Shown: one piece after another, positions 7,883 through 15,556 of the stretch
How the letters are laid out: the number at the start of each line of letters is the position of its first letter
How positions within the stretch are numbered: the stretch's first letter is position 1
Source of the DNA: Alphaproteobacteria bacterium
GTDB lineage: Bacteria; Pseudomonadota; Alphaproteobacteria; Rhodobacterales; Rhodobacteraceae
Reading direction: 5' to 3'
DNA: 38,490 nt
Assembly: GCA_030428915.1 (NCBI GenBank)
Contig: JAUIDM010000003.1
Span: forward strand, 1 to 38,490
The notes under the pieces: generated by a model
What the model was told of the DNA's origin: nothing
The model's input: the letters and a program-made list of their open reading frames with translations, nothing else
Databases searched by the model: none
Made by a program: the position numbers and the translations under genes

Positions 7883-7907
7883 AACACAACGGCGGGGAAT
7901 TGGTTCC
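7883..7907 (-). promoter_or_regulatory. EcfG-type promoter with no protein gene behind it
   Basis: Minus-strand GGAAC (7907-7903), 16-bp spacer, TGTT (7886-7883). A start about 8 nt downstream falls at G7875-G7874. It overlaps nothing but the 3' flank of the gene ending at 7916. Confidence 0.65.
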
Positions 7908-7915
7908 CGAGCAAT

Positions 7916-8539
7916 TCACAAATCCGTCCCCGCGTCCGGCTGTCTTTCGCCGGGACGGCTGCGCCAGGATGATAGAAATTCCGGATAGCTGACGTTGTCG
8001 GCTTCAGGAAGACCGATCTGCCTCAGCGTCCGGGTCAGTATGCGAATGTCGGTTCCTTCGACCGCCACGCTCTCTACGTCATCCATCCCTTCGATGGTCA
8101 GCCGGACGTGTTCACCGCGTATGGTATCGGTCGCGTATTTCATGCGGTGCTTGGTGACTGCAACGGGACAACTGCCGATGTGCCTGAACGCAGACAGCAC
8201 AGCCTGCGCGTCGTATTCTTCGTCTTCCGAGAAGATCGGCATGGCTGCATTGGTGCTGAACGCGCTGTTGATCCACCGACCACGCGCGGGCAATGAAACG
8301 TTGCCGGCGGGGACCCAACGCTCAAACCCCTCAGCCTCGTCGTGAAGGCATTTCAATTCAAGGCGCGCGCAATCCCGCAGTTTGAAGCTTCGTCCGGTAT
8401 CGCGGCCAAGTAGGTACACATCCGTTACCGTTTCCGGTGTTTCCTCGGGAAGGATTGTAACCAGAGCCTTCACAGCTGTTCGAAGGTCATATCCGAACAC
8501 CCTGAACTCATAGCGGCTACGGGGTGATTTGCCTTTCAT
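7916..8539 (-). CDS. Uncharacterised protein, possibly CYTH-like
   Basis: A 207-residue soluble protein. The alternating charged strands near the N-terminus (SRYEFRVFG), a DVYLLGRDTGRSFKLRDCARLELKCL segment split by short loops, and later strands (EHVRLTIEG, DIRILTRTL) resemble the antiparallel tunnel of CYTH/triphosphate-tunnel proteins. The canonical ExExK is not exact, so this is a weak structural guess; I do not recognise the family with certainty. It starts at ATG 8539, only 8 nt after the -10 of an EcfG box, so the mRNA is probably leaderless. The next in-frame Met is far inside, which supports this start. Confidence 0.7.
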   Translation of the reverse strand: MKGKSPRSRYEFRVFGYDLRTAVKALVTILPEETPETVTDVYLLGRDTGRSFKLRDCARLELKCLHDEAEGFERWVPAGNVSLPARGRWINSAFSTNAAMPIFSEDEEYDAQAVLSAFRHIGSCPVAVTKHRMKYATDTIRGEHVRLTIEGMDDVESVAVEGTDIRILTRTLRQIGLPEADNVSYPEFLSSWRSRPGERQPDAGTDL

Positions 8540-8547
8540 CGCGATGC

Positions 8548-8572
8548 AACATCTATTGTAGCGGTTTGTTCC
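8548..8572 (-). promoter_or_regulatory. EcfG-type promoter of the CYTH-like gene
   Basis: Minus-strand GGAAC (8572-8568), 16-bp spacer, TGTT (8551-8548). Only 8 nt separate the -10 from the start codon at 8539. Confidence 0.65.
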
Positions 8573-8574
8573 CG

Positions 8575-8835
8575 ATGCGGTGGCGGGGGCGTTCCCGCGC
8601 TGCCAGTTCTATCACAGCCGCTTCAGTACTTGCGGTTCACGTGATCCCGTGGCCAATGTTTGTGACAATGCTGGCGGCATCCAGCGACGCATGCCTCATC
8701 CCTGATTACCAGAACCTTCGCTTGGCTGGCCACCGACCATCGCGCCGCATAGAACGACTTCTGCACCAATCATGGAGACGTTTCGAGGATGACGGCGATC
8801 GCGGCGAGATCTACAGCATGATTGGATATTTCCAC
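8575..8835 (-). pseudogene. phyR: phyR remnant (anti-anti-sigma response regulator), frameshifted
   Basis: The minus strand reads DLAAIAVILETSP-stop-LVQKSFYAARW, then SVASQAKVLVIRDEACVA. After a frame change near 8690 it continues SLDAASIVTNIGHGIT-stop-TAS, then TEAAVIELAARERP. Joined, this follows the end of the sigma-like domain and the start of the receiver domain of PhyR (ILxTS...VLIIEDEP-IAMDLxxLVxxxGHxVxGxAxTxxEAxxLAxxxRP). It contains two internal stops and a frameshift. The receiver breaks off before the phospho-acceptor Asp, and most of the N-terminal sigma-like domain is missing. It faces the nepR-like gene divergently, the classical phyR/nepR arrangement. Confidence 0.6.
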
Positions 8836-8863
8836 GCCCGGTTCTCCTAATGGAATAACAAAT

Positions 8864-8888
8864 GGAACAGAACGCCGCGAGCCGTGTT
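8864..8888 (+). promoter_or_regulatory. EcfG-type promoter of the nepR-like gene
   Basis: GGAAC (8864-8868), 16-bp spacer, TGTT (8885-8888), 29 bp before ATG 8918. Confidence 0.72.
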
Positions 8889-8917
8889 TGCTTCCTATAA
8901 GCGTAGAAGAGGCAGAT

Positions 8918-9094
8918 ATGTGGCGTAATTCTTTGCAGGCCGATGAAATGACCCGTTGGGAGCAGCAGGACCTGTGCGTGCAGGTCGATCAAAATCTGCG
9001 CCGGGCGTATCCGGCGCGTCCGGCAGACGATCTACCGGACCCCATTCGCAGGGCACTGAGAAATCTGAAGCGCAGAATATCGCAGGACGGATAG
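8918..9094 (+). CDS. nepR: NepR-like anti-sigma factor
   Basis: A 58-residue protein from ATG 8918 (ribosome site AGAGGC). Its C-terminal part, VDQNLRRAYPARPADDLPDP followed by IRRALRNLKRR, fits the NepR pattern: helix with LRxxY, acidic linker, Pro, second helix ending in basic residues. NepR binds the EcfG sigma factor and holds it inactive until phosphorylated PhyR takes NepR away. Supporting context: an EcfG box in front, a phyR remnant divergent to the left, and ecfG 3 kb to the right. In most genomes nepR and ecfG share an operon; here a DUF892 gene and the kinase lie between. The match is by motif only, since the family is short and variable. Confidence 0.6.
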   Translation: MWRNSLQADEMTRWEQQDLCVQVDQNLRRAYPARPADDLPDPIRRALRNLKRRISQDG

Positions 9095-9140
9095 CGCGGG
9101 TCCGGCTGCAATCCCGCGCCTTCGGTGGCTTAATCGGGAT

Positions 9141-9165
9141 GGAACAATCCGGGCGCGGTCCTGTT
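9141..9165 (+). promoter_or_regulatory. EcfG-type promoter of the first DUF892 gene
   Basis: GGAAC (9141-9145), 16-bp spacer, TGTT (9162-9165), 56 bp before ATG 9222. Confidence 0.7.
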
Positions 9166-9221
9166 GTTCGCAGGACGTCCCGCCACCGGGGCTGACTGTC
9201 CAGACAATTGCGGAGAACACG

Positions 9222-9722
9222 ATGAGTTTTTTCTCAGCCGATATCAGAACATTGGACGATCTATTCCTGCGTCAGCTGCGCGATATCTACTATGCCGAGC
9301 AGCGCATTGCGAAATCCCTTCCCGACATGATCGACAAGGCGGACAACGCCGATCTGAAACGGGCATTCGAAAGCCATCTGGAGGAGACCCGCGGCCATGT
9401 GGAGCGGTTGGAGCGCGTCTTTGACTCGATCGGGAAACGGGTGGAGGGTGTAGACTGCCCTGCAATCGATGGCGTAATCGACGAAGCGAACGAAATTTTC
9501 GGCGAGATAACGGACGGCGAGGTACTGGATGCCGCTCTGGCAGCCGCGGCACAGACTGTCGAACATTACGAAATGTCGCGCTATGGCACCCTCATTGCCT
9601 GGGCGAAGGAACTGGGCAAGCACGATTGCGCCGAACTGCTTCAGCAGACACTTGAGGAAGAGAAGGCGGCAGACAAAACGCTGACGGAGATCGCCGAAGA
9701 GCGGTTGAACAAGGCCGGCTGA
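9222..9722 (+). CDS. DUF892 (YciE/YciF-like) ferritin-like protein
   Basis: A 166-residue four-helix bundle protein of the DUF892 family. Expected metal-site residues are present: RDIYYAEQRI in helix 1, SHLEETRGHVERLE in helix 2 (E-x3-H pattern), VEHYEMSRYGTLIAWAKELG in helix 3, and LEEEKAADKTL in helix 4. YciE/YciF proteins are ferritin-like, bind a di-metal centre and are induced by osmotic and general stress; the reaction is unknown. It is transcribed alone behind an EcfG box and ends convergent with the sensor kinase. A second, more divergent copy lies at 33018. Confidence 0.9.
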   Translation: MSFFSADIRTLDDLFLRQLRDIYYAEQRIAKSLPDMIDKADNADLKRAFESHLEETRGHVERLERVFDSIGKRVEGVDCPAIDGVIDEANEIFGEITDGEVLDAALAAAAQTVEHYEMSRYGTLIAWAKELGKHDCAELLQQTLEEEKAADKTLTEIAEERLNKAG

Positions 9723-9775
9723 CCCCCGCTGCTTGCGCGCTTGAACCCGCACCGTTCAGCGGCGTGGATGCGACC

Positions 9776-11836
9776 TCAAATCCCGTGCTCCAGATTCGGA
9801 GCCCCCTTTCGGCGCAATGACGAAGCTGCGCAACTCAGGCGCCAGACCAGGCCTGTCGCGGGATAGTCGATCTCCACCTCGCCCGACAATGCTGACCGAG
9901 CCATATTGTCCAGCACCGTCGTTCCGAAACCGTTCGCGGATGGCGGCTCTACCAGCGGGCCCCCGCTTTCACGCCATTCCATCCGGAACTCGTCCGTCGT
10001 GATGGTCCAGTCGATCGCGACACATCCCGCGTCGTTGCTCAGCGCGCCGTGTTTCGCGGCATTCGTCGAAAGCTCGTGAACGGCCATGCCGATAGCCTGT
10101 GCCGCGGATGGTGAAAGCGGCACGTCAGGTCCGCTGATCCTGATGCGCTTGTCGACCAGGGCCTCAAAGTGACGCAGCTGACTGCGGACAAGTTCGTTCA
10201 GATCGACGCTCTCCCACCCGCTCTTTACCAGAAGATCCTGGTTTGCGGCCAATGCCTGCAATCGCCTGCCGAAGTTTTCCATGAAGGATTGCGGCGTCTT
10301 CGCTGCCGTTTGCCGCGCGATCGCCTGCACCGTCGCAAGCATGTTCTTGCTGCGGTGGTTCACCTCCCGCATGAGCAACTGACGAACCTCTTCGGACCGC
10401 TTGCGGTCGGTTATGTTCTGTAAAACCTTGATGCCGTAGGCGATCTTGCCGTCACGGTCGCGTACGCAGCTGACCGAAGTGTGGCCCCATACCGTTTCGC
10501 CATTCTTCGCAATGTAGCGCTTTTCGACGTCGTACGTATCCGCCGCACCGCTTCGCAGCCGGTCCATGGCCTCGCGACCCTTCTGCAAATCGTCGGAATG
10601 GGTAAACCGGTCCAGCGGTTGTCCTTCCATTTCGGCCGCTCCATATCCCAGCATTTGTGCCATGCTTTCGTTGACACGGACGAGATGGCCGTCGGTATCG
10701 ACCATTGCGATCCCGACGGCGGCATTTTCGAAAGTAGCCCGAAAGCGATTTTCGGCTTCTTCGATTTCCCGTGTCCGGTTCAGGACCCGCTGTTCAAGCT
10801 GGGCGTTCGCTTCCGACATTTTGGCCGCCACGTCCTTCTGCTCGCGCATCGTGGCCGCAACGATCAGGCCCATTGATGCGCCAACCATGATCAGGGCTTG
10901 CAAAATGGCATGTCGGAAGGTGCTGTTTCCAACGTCCTCCGCCATCAGCCCTGTATCCTGCGTGAAATAGCCGATCGTGACCGCCAGCAACAGGACAGTA
11001 AGACTGGTTCCCGCAAGCTGGAACCGCAAGGCCGCCCAGAGGATCGGAATGAACAGAAGGAACGCATTTGGAAGGCCGCTGACCAGATGCCACGCCACAA
11101 GCCCGACCAGAACCAACCCGATAAGGCCACCTTCAAATAGTTTTGAGGGCGACGGTTTCGCACCTTCGCGCCGGATCGTCGCGGCCAAGACGGCAAGCGG
11201 GGTGGCAATCAGGATACCCGTGGCATCGCCAAGCCACAGAAGGGGCCAGATCACCTCGAACGCATTCTTGCCGATGAAAGCGTCGATGGAACTGATAAGC
11301 GTGGCCCCGACCACCGGCGCCAACAGGACACCAAGACCGAGAAACGCCACAACCTGTCGCAGCGTTGTGAATGGCTGAATCCGACCGCTGAACGACGGCC
11401 AAAGGATCAGGGCGCCAGCAAGCACCTCACATATGTTTGCCGTGACATATCCCAGAGCGGGAAGGATCGGGTTGTGAAACCAAAGCGTGTTTGCCGTCAG
11501 CTCCCCCGCCGCTGCAACGGCGATCCACCAGGGCCAGCACCGGCGTCGATGGATCAACAGGGCTCCGAGGATAACGCCGTTCGGCGGCCAGACCGTAATC
11601 GAGATATCGGGAACAACCATCATCCATCGGCCGAACGCAGCGGCGAAGAGATATCCCACGAAACAGGCGATTAGCGACAAGATCGGAGGGCGATTGGTGT
11701 GCAGTAGATCATGCAGGCTCCATGGCTGCACGGTCAAAGTAACATCAGACGCAAGGGTGGTTTTAGAGTCCGCAGAACCCGGTTTCAGTTCTCGCAAAAC
11801 CAGCCCCTCCTTCGCCATCATGGTGACGAACAGCAA
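9776..11836 (-). CDS. MASE1-PAS-HWE sensor histidine kinase
   Basis: A 686-residue membrane sensor. A MASE1-type multi-spanning domain covers about 45-345 (WPPNGVILGALLIHRR and repeated hydrophobic segments). A short coiled coil (about 350-370) leads to a PAS domain (about 375-485: FENAAVGIAMVDTDGHLVRV; DRFTHSDDL). The HWE kinase domain follows, with phospho-acceptor His near 494 (REVNHRSKNML), the N box HELSTNAAKHG, and the W-x-E residues of the family in FRMEWRESGG. HWE/HisKA_2 kinases phosphorylate PhyR in the alphaproteobacterial general stress response, so a role as input to this system is likely. No EcfG box precedes it. Two nearby ATGs at the 5' end leave the start uncertain by a few codons. 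Confidence 0.88.
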   Translation of the reverse strand: MLFVTMMAKEGLVLRELKPGSADSKTTLASDVTLTVQPWSLHDLLHTNRPPILSLIACFVGYLFAAAFGRWMMVVPDISITVWPPNGVILGALLIHRRRCWPWWIAVAAAGELTANTLWFHNPILPALGYVTANICEVLAGALILWPSFSGRIQPFTTLRQVVAFLGLGVLLAPVVGATLISSIDAFIGKNAFEVIWPLLWLGDATGILIATPLAVLAATIRREGAKPSPSKLFEGGLIGLVLVGLVAWHLVSGLPNAFLLFIPILWAALRFQLAGTSLTVLLLAVTIGYFTQDTGLMAEDVGNSTFRHAILQALIMVGASMGLIVAATMREQKDVAAKMSEANAQLEQRVLNRTREIEEAENRFRATFENAAVGIAMVDTDGHLVRVNESMAQMLGYGAAEMEGQPLDRFTHSDDLQKGREAMDRLRSGAADTYDVEKRYIAKNGETVWGHTSVSCVRDRDGKIAYGIKVLQNITDRKRSEEVRQLLMREVNHRSKNMLATVQAIARQTAAKTPQSFMENFGRRLQALAANQDLLVKSGWESVDLNELVRSQLRHFEALVDKRIRISGPDVPLSPSAAQAIGMAVHELSTNAAKHGALSNDAGCVAIDWTITTDEFRMEWRESGGPLVEPPSANGFGTTVLDNMARSALSGEVEIDYPATGLVWRLSCAASSLRRKGAPNLEHGI

Positions 11837-11975
11837 TCTGGGCGACGCCCAAAGACGACACCCGCACCCGGTCCTACCTTTCGAGACGCTACAGCGCCGA
11901 GCCGAAATATGTCAACGAACCCCGCAGTCGGGACGAACAATATCGAAATTGGAAACATGAACGCAGAATGAATGC

Positions 11976-12000
11976 GGAACTCGCCGTTCACCTATGCGTT
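11976..12000 (+). promoter_or_regulatory. EcfG-type promoter of ecfG (autoregulation)
   Basis: GGAAC (11976-11980), 16-bp spacer, CGTT (11997-12000), the exact published consensus. Only 8 nt remain to ATG 12009. Confidence 0.78.
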
Positions 12001-12008
12001 GAGGCTCC

Positions 12009-12530
12009 ATGACCCAAATGGAAGCCAAGATGTGCAGCGAAGAGCCGGGCGGTTCGCTCGACGGTCTTGTGGATCTCCTGCCGACGCTGCGCGCCTATGC
12101 CTGGTCGTTGGCGAAAAACGGGGCCGATGCCGACGATCTTGTGCAGGAGACGCTGCTGAAGGCGATTGCGAACGAGAGCAAATTTCAGAAGGGAACCAAC
12201 CTGCGCGCGTGGCTTTTCACGATCATGCGCAATACTTTTTACAACCGGGTCCATGCCGCAAAGCGGGAACGGACATCGGCAGCCGATTGCGTCTCGGGGA
12301 CGGTTTCAACGCCTGACACGCAGGAATGGTCTGTCTTCGGCGGAGAGCTGATGGATGTGATCCGGCGACTTCCCGATCAATACCGCGAAGTGTTGATCCT
12401 CGTGGTCATGCTCGGCGAAAGTTACGAAGAGGCCGCCAACCTTTGTGGTTGTGCAGTCGGGACGATCAAGAGCCGCGTGAATCGTGCCCGCGCGCTTGTT
12501 GTCGATGAGCTCAACCAAGAAACCGATTGA
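12009..12530 (+). CDS. ecfG: EcfG-type general stress sigma factor
   Basis: A 173-residue ECF sigma factor. Region 2 is ADADDLVQETLLKA with GTNLRAWLFTIMRNTFY (about 38-80). Region 4 is RLPDQYREVLILVVMLG, then YEEAANLCGCAVGTIKSRVNRARA (about 118-162). The LPTLRAYA start of region 2 and the CAVGTIKSRVNRAR recognition helix are typical of the EcfG (ECF15) group, which directs RNA polymerase to GGAAC-N16/17-CGTT promoters. The gene has such a promoter, so it is probably autoregulated. If transcription starts at the usual distance the mRNA is leaderless at ATG 12009; in-frame ATGs at 12018 and 12030 are alternatives. A hairpin follows at 12558. Confidence 0.9.
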   Translation: MTQMEAKMCSEEPGGSLDGLVDLLPTLRAYAWSLAKNGADADDLVQETLLKAIANESKFQKGTNLRAWLFTIMRNTFYNRVHAAKRERTSAADCVSGTVSTPDTQEWSVFGGELMDVIRRLPDQYREVLILVVMLGESYEEAANLCGCAVGTIKSRVNRARALVVDELNQETD

Positions 12531-12557
12531 TGCACCGAACGTTGAAACCAAAGGAAG

Positions 12558-12574
12558 GCGGCTGTTTCAGCCGC
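12558..12574. terminator. Hairpin between convergent ecfG and sugar dehydrogenase genes
   Basis: GCGGCTG-TTT-CAGCCGC, a perfect 7-bp stem followed by TTTCCC, lies 28 bp after the ecfG stop and 40 bp before the end of the minus-strand gene. It may serve both. Confidence 0.55.
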
Positions 12575-12614
12575 TTTCCCGCACTCGTTATCACCCACAC
12601 TCACACATTGTCGT

Positions 12615-14102
12615 CTACTGCGGGTCAGACCCTTCGGAGTCGCTGCCCGATGCTCCCGGTAGTTCGGATGTGCCGTCTGGCAGAGCGTTGTCGGACCCCT
12701 CGCCGTCCGGTGCGGCCGGTTCCAAGTCCGCCTCATTGCGTGCATGTTCATCCGTGCCCACCGGCTGATCGGTGACGGACCCGTCGGCCGCCGCAATGCG
12801 CCAGACCGTATTCCCCGCATCGTCGGCCACAAGAAGGGCGCCGGTGCCGTCGATGGCGACACCCACCGGCCTGCCACGTGCCTGGTCCCCGTCCAGAAAG
12901 CCTGTCACCACGGCCTGCGCAATGCCCGAGGGCCGGCCGTCCTCGAACGGCACAAAGACCACATGGTAGCCGTTGAAGTTGTCACGGTTCCAGCTGCCGT
13001 GCTCGCCGATGAAGGCGCCGTTCGCATAGGGTTCGGGCAAAGCCGAGCCGTTGGAAAATGCCAGTCCGAGCGGTGCGACATGGCTGGACAGGGCGTAGTC
13101 CGGGGGGATCGCCTTTTCCACCATATCTGGGCGCGGCGGATAGACACGTTCGTCCACATGTTGGCCGTAATAGCTCCACGGCCAGCCGTAGAACGCGCCG
13201 TCCTGCACCGAGGTCATATAGTCCGGAACGAGGTTCGGCCCCAGTTCGTCCCGCTCGTTCACGACCGTCCAGAGCACGCCCGTGTCAGGATGAAAGGTCA
13301 GACCGTTGGGATTGCGAAGACCCTCGGCGAATACGCGGTAGGCCCCCGTTTCCCGGTTCACTTCCCAGATTGCGGCACGCTGCTTTTCCGCCTCCATGCC
13401 GTTTTCGGCGATATTCGAGTTCGAACCGACCGAGACGAACAGGTGAGCACCCTCAGGGCTGAGGACAAGGTCCTTCGTCCAATGGTGATTGATCGGCCCG
13501 CCGGGCAGCGGCGTGAGGATTGTTGGCTCTTCGGCGATCTCATTCTGGCCGAGCTGATAGGGATAAGCGAGGATCGCGTCGGTCGCCGCGACATAGAGCG
13601 TATTCTGGTACCAAACGACACCGAATGGTGAGTTGAGGCCGGCCAAAAGATCATGTCGTTCATCCACCGTGCCGTCGCGATCGCTGTCGCGCAGAAGCGT
13701 GATAAGGTTGCTGTCCTTCTCCGGCCCGTCGGACCCGCCATGGGCAATGGACATGATCCAGCCGCGGATCAGGTCCTTCGGCCTGGTCACACTGTCACCC
13801 GAAGAGCCTCGGGCCTGCACGACCAGCACGTCGCCGTTTGGCAATGTATATACCGTGCGGGGATTCACGAGATCCGTGGCATAGGTCGAAACCGTCAGGC
13901 CTTCGGGGACTTGGGGCGTCTCGCCGTCCTGCCAGCCGATGACTTCAGCGATCTTCATTCCGGCAATGAATGGCGGATCGGGTTCAGGCAGAACCGGATC
14001 CGGCCCGATCTGGCTCGAAACATCGAAATCCTGCGCCGCGAGGGGCGCGGCGATAAACGCCGTCGCGCCGAGCAGCGCCCGAAATGTCGAGTATTCAATC
14101 AT
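12615..14102 (-). CDS. Secreted PQQ-type (sorbosone/sugar) dehydrogenase
   Basis: A 495-residue exported beta-propeller of the L-sorbosone/soluble glucose dehydrogenase class. The signal peptide is MIEYSTFRALLGATAFIAAPLAAQ. Propeller repeats include NPRTVYTLPNGDVLVVQ, SPFGVVWYQNTLYVA, LRNPNGLTFHPDTGVLWTVVNERDEL and FIGEHGSWNRDNFNGY. These enzymes oxidise sugars or aldehydes in the periplasm with PQQ and pass electrons to the respiratory chain. The last ~60 residues are an acidic, Asp/Glu/Ser/Gly-rich tail beyond the usual fold. Its 5' end overlaps the DUF2231 gene by 8 bp, so both are one operon behind the box at 14625. No PQQ synthesis genes are in the window. Confidence 0.82.
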   Translation of the reverse strand: MIEYSTFRALLGATAFIAAPLAAQDFDVSSQIGPDPVLPEPDPPFIAGMKIAEVIGWQDGETPQVPEGLTVSTYATDLVNPRTVYTLPNGDVLVVQARGSSGDSVTRPKDLIRGWIMSIAHGGSDGPEKDSNLITLLRDSDRDGTVDERHDLLAGLNSPFGVVWYQNTLYVAATDAILAYPYQLGQNEIAEEPTILTPLPGGPINHHWTKDLVLSPEGAHLFVSVGSNSNIAENGMEAEKQRAAIWEVNRETGAYRVFAEGLRNPNGLTFHPDTGVLWTVVNERDELGPNLVPDYMTSVQDGAFYGWPWSYYGQHVDERVYPPRPDMVEKAIPPDYALSSHVAPLGLAFSNGSALPEPYANGAFIGEHGSWNRDNFNGYHVVFVPFEDGRPSGIAQAVVTGFLDGDQARGRPVGVAIDGTGALLVADDAGNTVWRIAAADGSVTDQPVGTDEHARNEADLEPAAPDGEGSDNALPDGTSELPGASGSDSEGSDPQ

Positions 14103-14589
14103 GGATACGTACCCCTACACCATCTCGGTATACCATTGCCCGGCCCAGCCAGACCGTGACGACAAGCACCAGCACCGTCAGAGCAGATAGTCCCAGCCCT
14201 ACCGGCACGACCGCCGTCCGGCCGTCACCCGCGTGGACGATGCTGTTGATCAGGGCGATAAAAAGGGCAATCACGTTGCCCGTGCCGTGCATGATCGCCG
14301 TCGCGCTGTTACGCAACTGCCGTCGCGACAGAAGGTCGATCAGACCGGCGATTGCGGCAAGCCCCCCGAAAACGAGTCCGGCGAAAAGGAGCCAGGACGA
14401 AAAGTTCTGCCACATCAGTGTACCTGTCTGCCAGTAGGCCACATCGGTCAGCAGGGCGAGCGTGAAGCAGACGATGGGAAAGGGTACGAGCGTTGCATGG
14501 ACAGGGTGCCCGGCCACATTCGCCTTGGCCGGGATGAGTGGTTTCGAAGTGACCATTTTGGCGGGCCTTCGATGGGGTGCTGCTCTCAT
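14095..14589 (-). CDS. DUF2231-family membrane protein
   Basis: A 164-residue protein with four predicted membrane helices. The family signature AGHPVHATLVPFPIVCFTLA (about 27-46) is the DUF2231 motif HPxHxxLVxFPI. Later helices contain FSSWLLFAGLVFGGLAAIAG and a C-terminal LVLVVTVWLG. DUF2231 proteins are inner-membrane proteins, often encoded beside PQQ- or haem-linked dehydrogenases and suspected of an electron-transfer or haem role. The direct overlap with the PQQ-type dehydrogenase gene supports a membrane partner for that enzyme. Confidence 0.82.
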   Translation of the reverse strand: MRAAPHRRPAKMVTSKPLIPAKANVAGHPVHATLVPFPIVCFTLALLTDVAYWQTGTLMWQNFSSWLLFAGLVFGGLAAIAGLIDLLSRRQLRNSATAIMHGTGNVIALFIALINSIVHAGDGRTAVVPVGLGLSALTVLVLVVTVWLGRAMVYRDGVGVRIHD

Positions 14590-14624
14590 CTCTACCTCCG
14601 GAGTCCGGTTTCAGTTCTATTAGC

Positions 14625-14649
14625 AACCGATGCAGCCACGGGATGTTCC
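14625..14649 (-). promoter_or_regulatory. EcfG-type promoter (GGTT variant) of the DUF2231-dehydrogenase operon
   Basis: Minus-strand GGAAC (14649-14645), 16-bp spacer, GGTT (14628-14625), 35 bp before ATG 14589. Confidence 0.55.
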
Positions 14650-14799
14650 CTAAATCTCACCGATTAACGCATCGTTTTGGCGGCAGACCGATCTCTGATC
14701 TCGGTTTCATCTCATGCTGCTTGGAAAAGGGCGGTTTGGGGTCGTGCAAGGTTCCGCGCTCAACCGGCGGAGCGCGGCAATTGTTCCGAACCGGGCCCG

Positions 14800-14824
14800 G
14801 GAACAATGCGCGCGGCAGGCCGTT
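14800..14824 (+). promoter_or_regulatory. EcfG-type promoter of exoD
   Basis: GGAAC (14800-14804), 16-bp spacer, CGTT (14821-14824), exact consensus, 22 bp before ATG 14847 with AAGGAG between. Confidence 0.75.
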
Positions 14825-14846
14825 GCCTTGCAGAAGGAGCGCATTG

Positions 14847-15434
14847 ATGCCGGAGACCGACCATCAGAAGCTGGGGCAGCTTGCCGACCGCATCACCAAG
14901 GCGGCCGAACAGGATCGCGTGTCAGTCGGGGACTTGATCGAGGCCGTCGGCCACCGCTCTCTTCTGCCGCTGGTCCTTGTGCCCGCGCTTCTGGCCGCAA
15001 CGCCGCTTTCGGGCATACCGGGCCTCTCAGCCATCTGCGGTATCATCATCGCGCTTGTCTCGTTCCAGATGCTGCTCAGCGTGCAGAAGGTCCGGCTGCC
15101 CGGCTTCATTAAGCGCCGGTCGGTAAAGGGCAAGTCACTGAAGGAAGCTCTGGAAAAATCCAGCCCAGTAATCGACTGGATCGACCGCCACACGCGCCAC
15201 CGGCTGACGGGCCTCTTTCACCGACCGATGATCTGGGTGCCGCGGGTGCTGTGCCTGCTGTCGGGGCTGGCGATGCCGTTTCTGGAGGTCATCCCGTTTT
15301 CTGCCTCGACAGTGGCGATCGGGGTCGTTTGCCTGACCCTCTCGCTCTTGACCTGCGACGGGCTTTTGTTCCTGCTCGCACTCCTACCCTATGCCCTTGG
15401 CGCCTGGCTGGTCGGCGGGCAGTTCCTGTCGTGA
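14847..15434 (+). CDS. exoD: ExoD-family exopolysaccharide synthesis protein
   Basis: A 195-residue inner-membrane protein. The start at ATG 14847 is fixed by AGAAGGAGC and the promoter just upstream. The N-terminal cytoplasmic segment (LGQLADRITKAAEQDRVSVG) is followed by HRSLLPLVLVPALLAATPLS, then GIPGLSAICGIIIALVSFQ, characteristic of ExoD, and by further membrane helices to the C-terminus. In Sinorhizobium ExoD affects exopolysaccharide production and alkali tolerance. Its exact EcfG promoter ties it to the stress regulon. Confidence 0.82.
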   Translation: MPETDHQKLGQLADRITKAAEQDRVSVGDLIEAVGHRSLLPLVLVPALLAATPLSGIPGLSAICGIIIALVSFQMLLSVQKVRLPGFIKRRSVKGKSLKEALEKSSPVIDWIDRHTRHRLTGLFHRPMIWVPRVLCLLSGLAMPFLEVIPFSASTVAIGVVCLTLSLLTCDGLLFLLALLPYALGAWLVGGQFLS

Positions 15435-15501
15435 CTGTCCCCGCCTCCCCAGTCACCAGACCCACAGGTGGGGTGGATTCAGTCGAGAAATCCTTCAGCC
15501 A

Positions 15502-15527
15502 GGAAACCTTAGTGGCGTTCAAATGTT
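15502..15527 (+). promoter_or_regulatory. Near-match to the EcfG promoter
   Basis: GGAAA (15502-15506), 17-bp spacer, TGTT (15524-15527), 29 bp before ATG 15557. The -35 differs by one base from the other boxes. Confidence 0.35.
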
Positions 15528-15556
15528 GGGCTGGTAGATAAAAGACAGGAACCACC

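Noticed and set aside
7527-7919. A minus-strand frame of 130 codons under the orphan EcfG box
   Set aside because: Its ATG lies upstream of the predicted start of transcription, the composition (Ser, Cys, Arg) is not protein-like, and a terminator interrupts it. A small RNA fits better.
11837-11975. A possible EcfG promoter for the sensor kinase
   Set aside because: No GGAAC/NGTT pair on the minus strand in this gap; the kinase is probably expressed by another sigma factor.
14762-14787. GGAAC-N17-GGTT on the minus strand
   Set aside because: Matches the loose pattern, but it lies 173 bp from the nearest start and a better-placed box exists at 14625. It could be a tandem promoter or chance.
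14577-14846. A longer N-terminus for ExoD
   Set aside because: The added residues are not conserved-looking, and both the EcfG box and the ribosome site point to ATG 14847.
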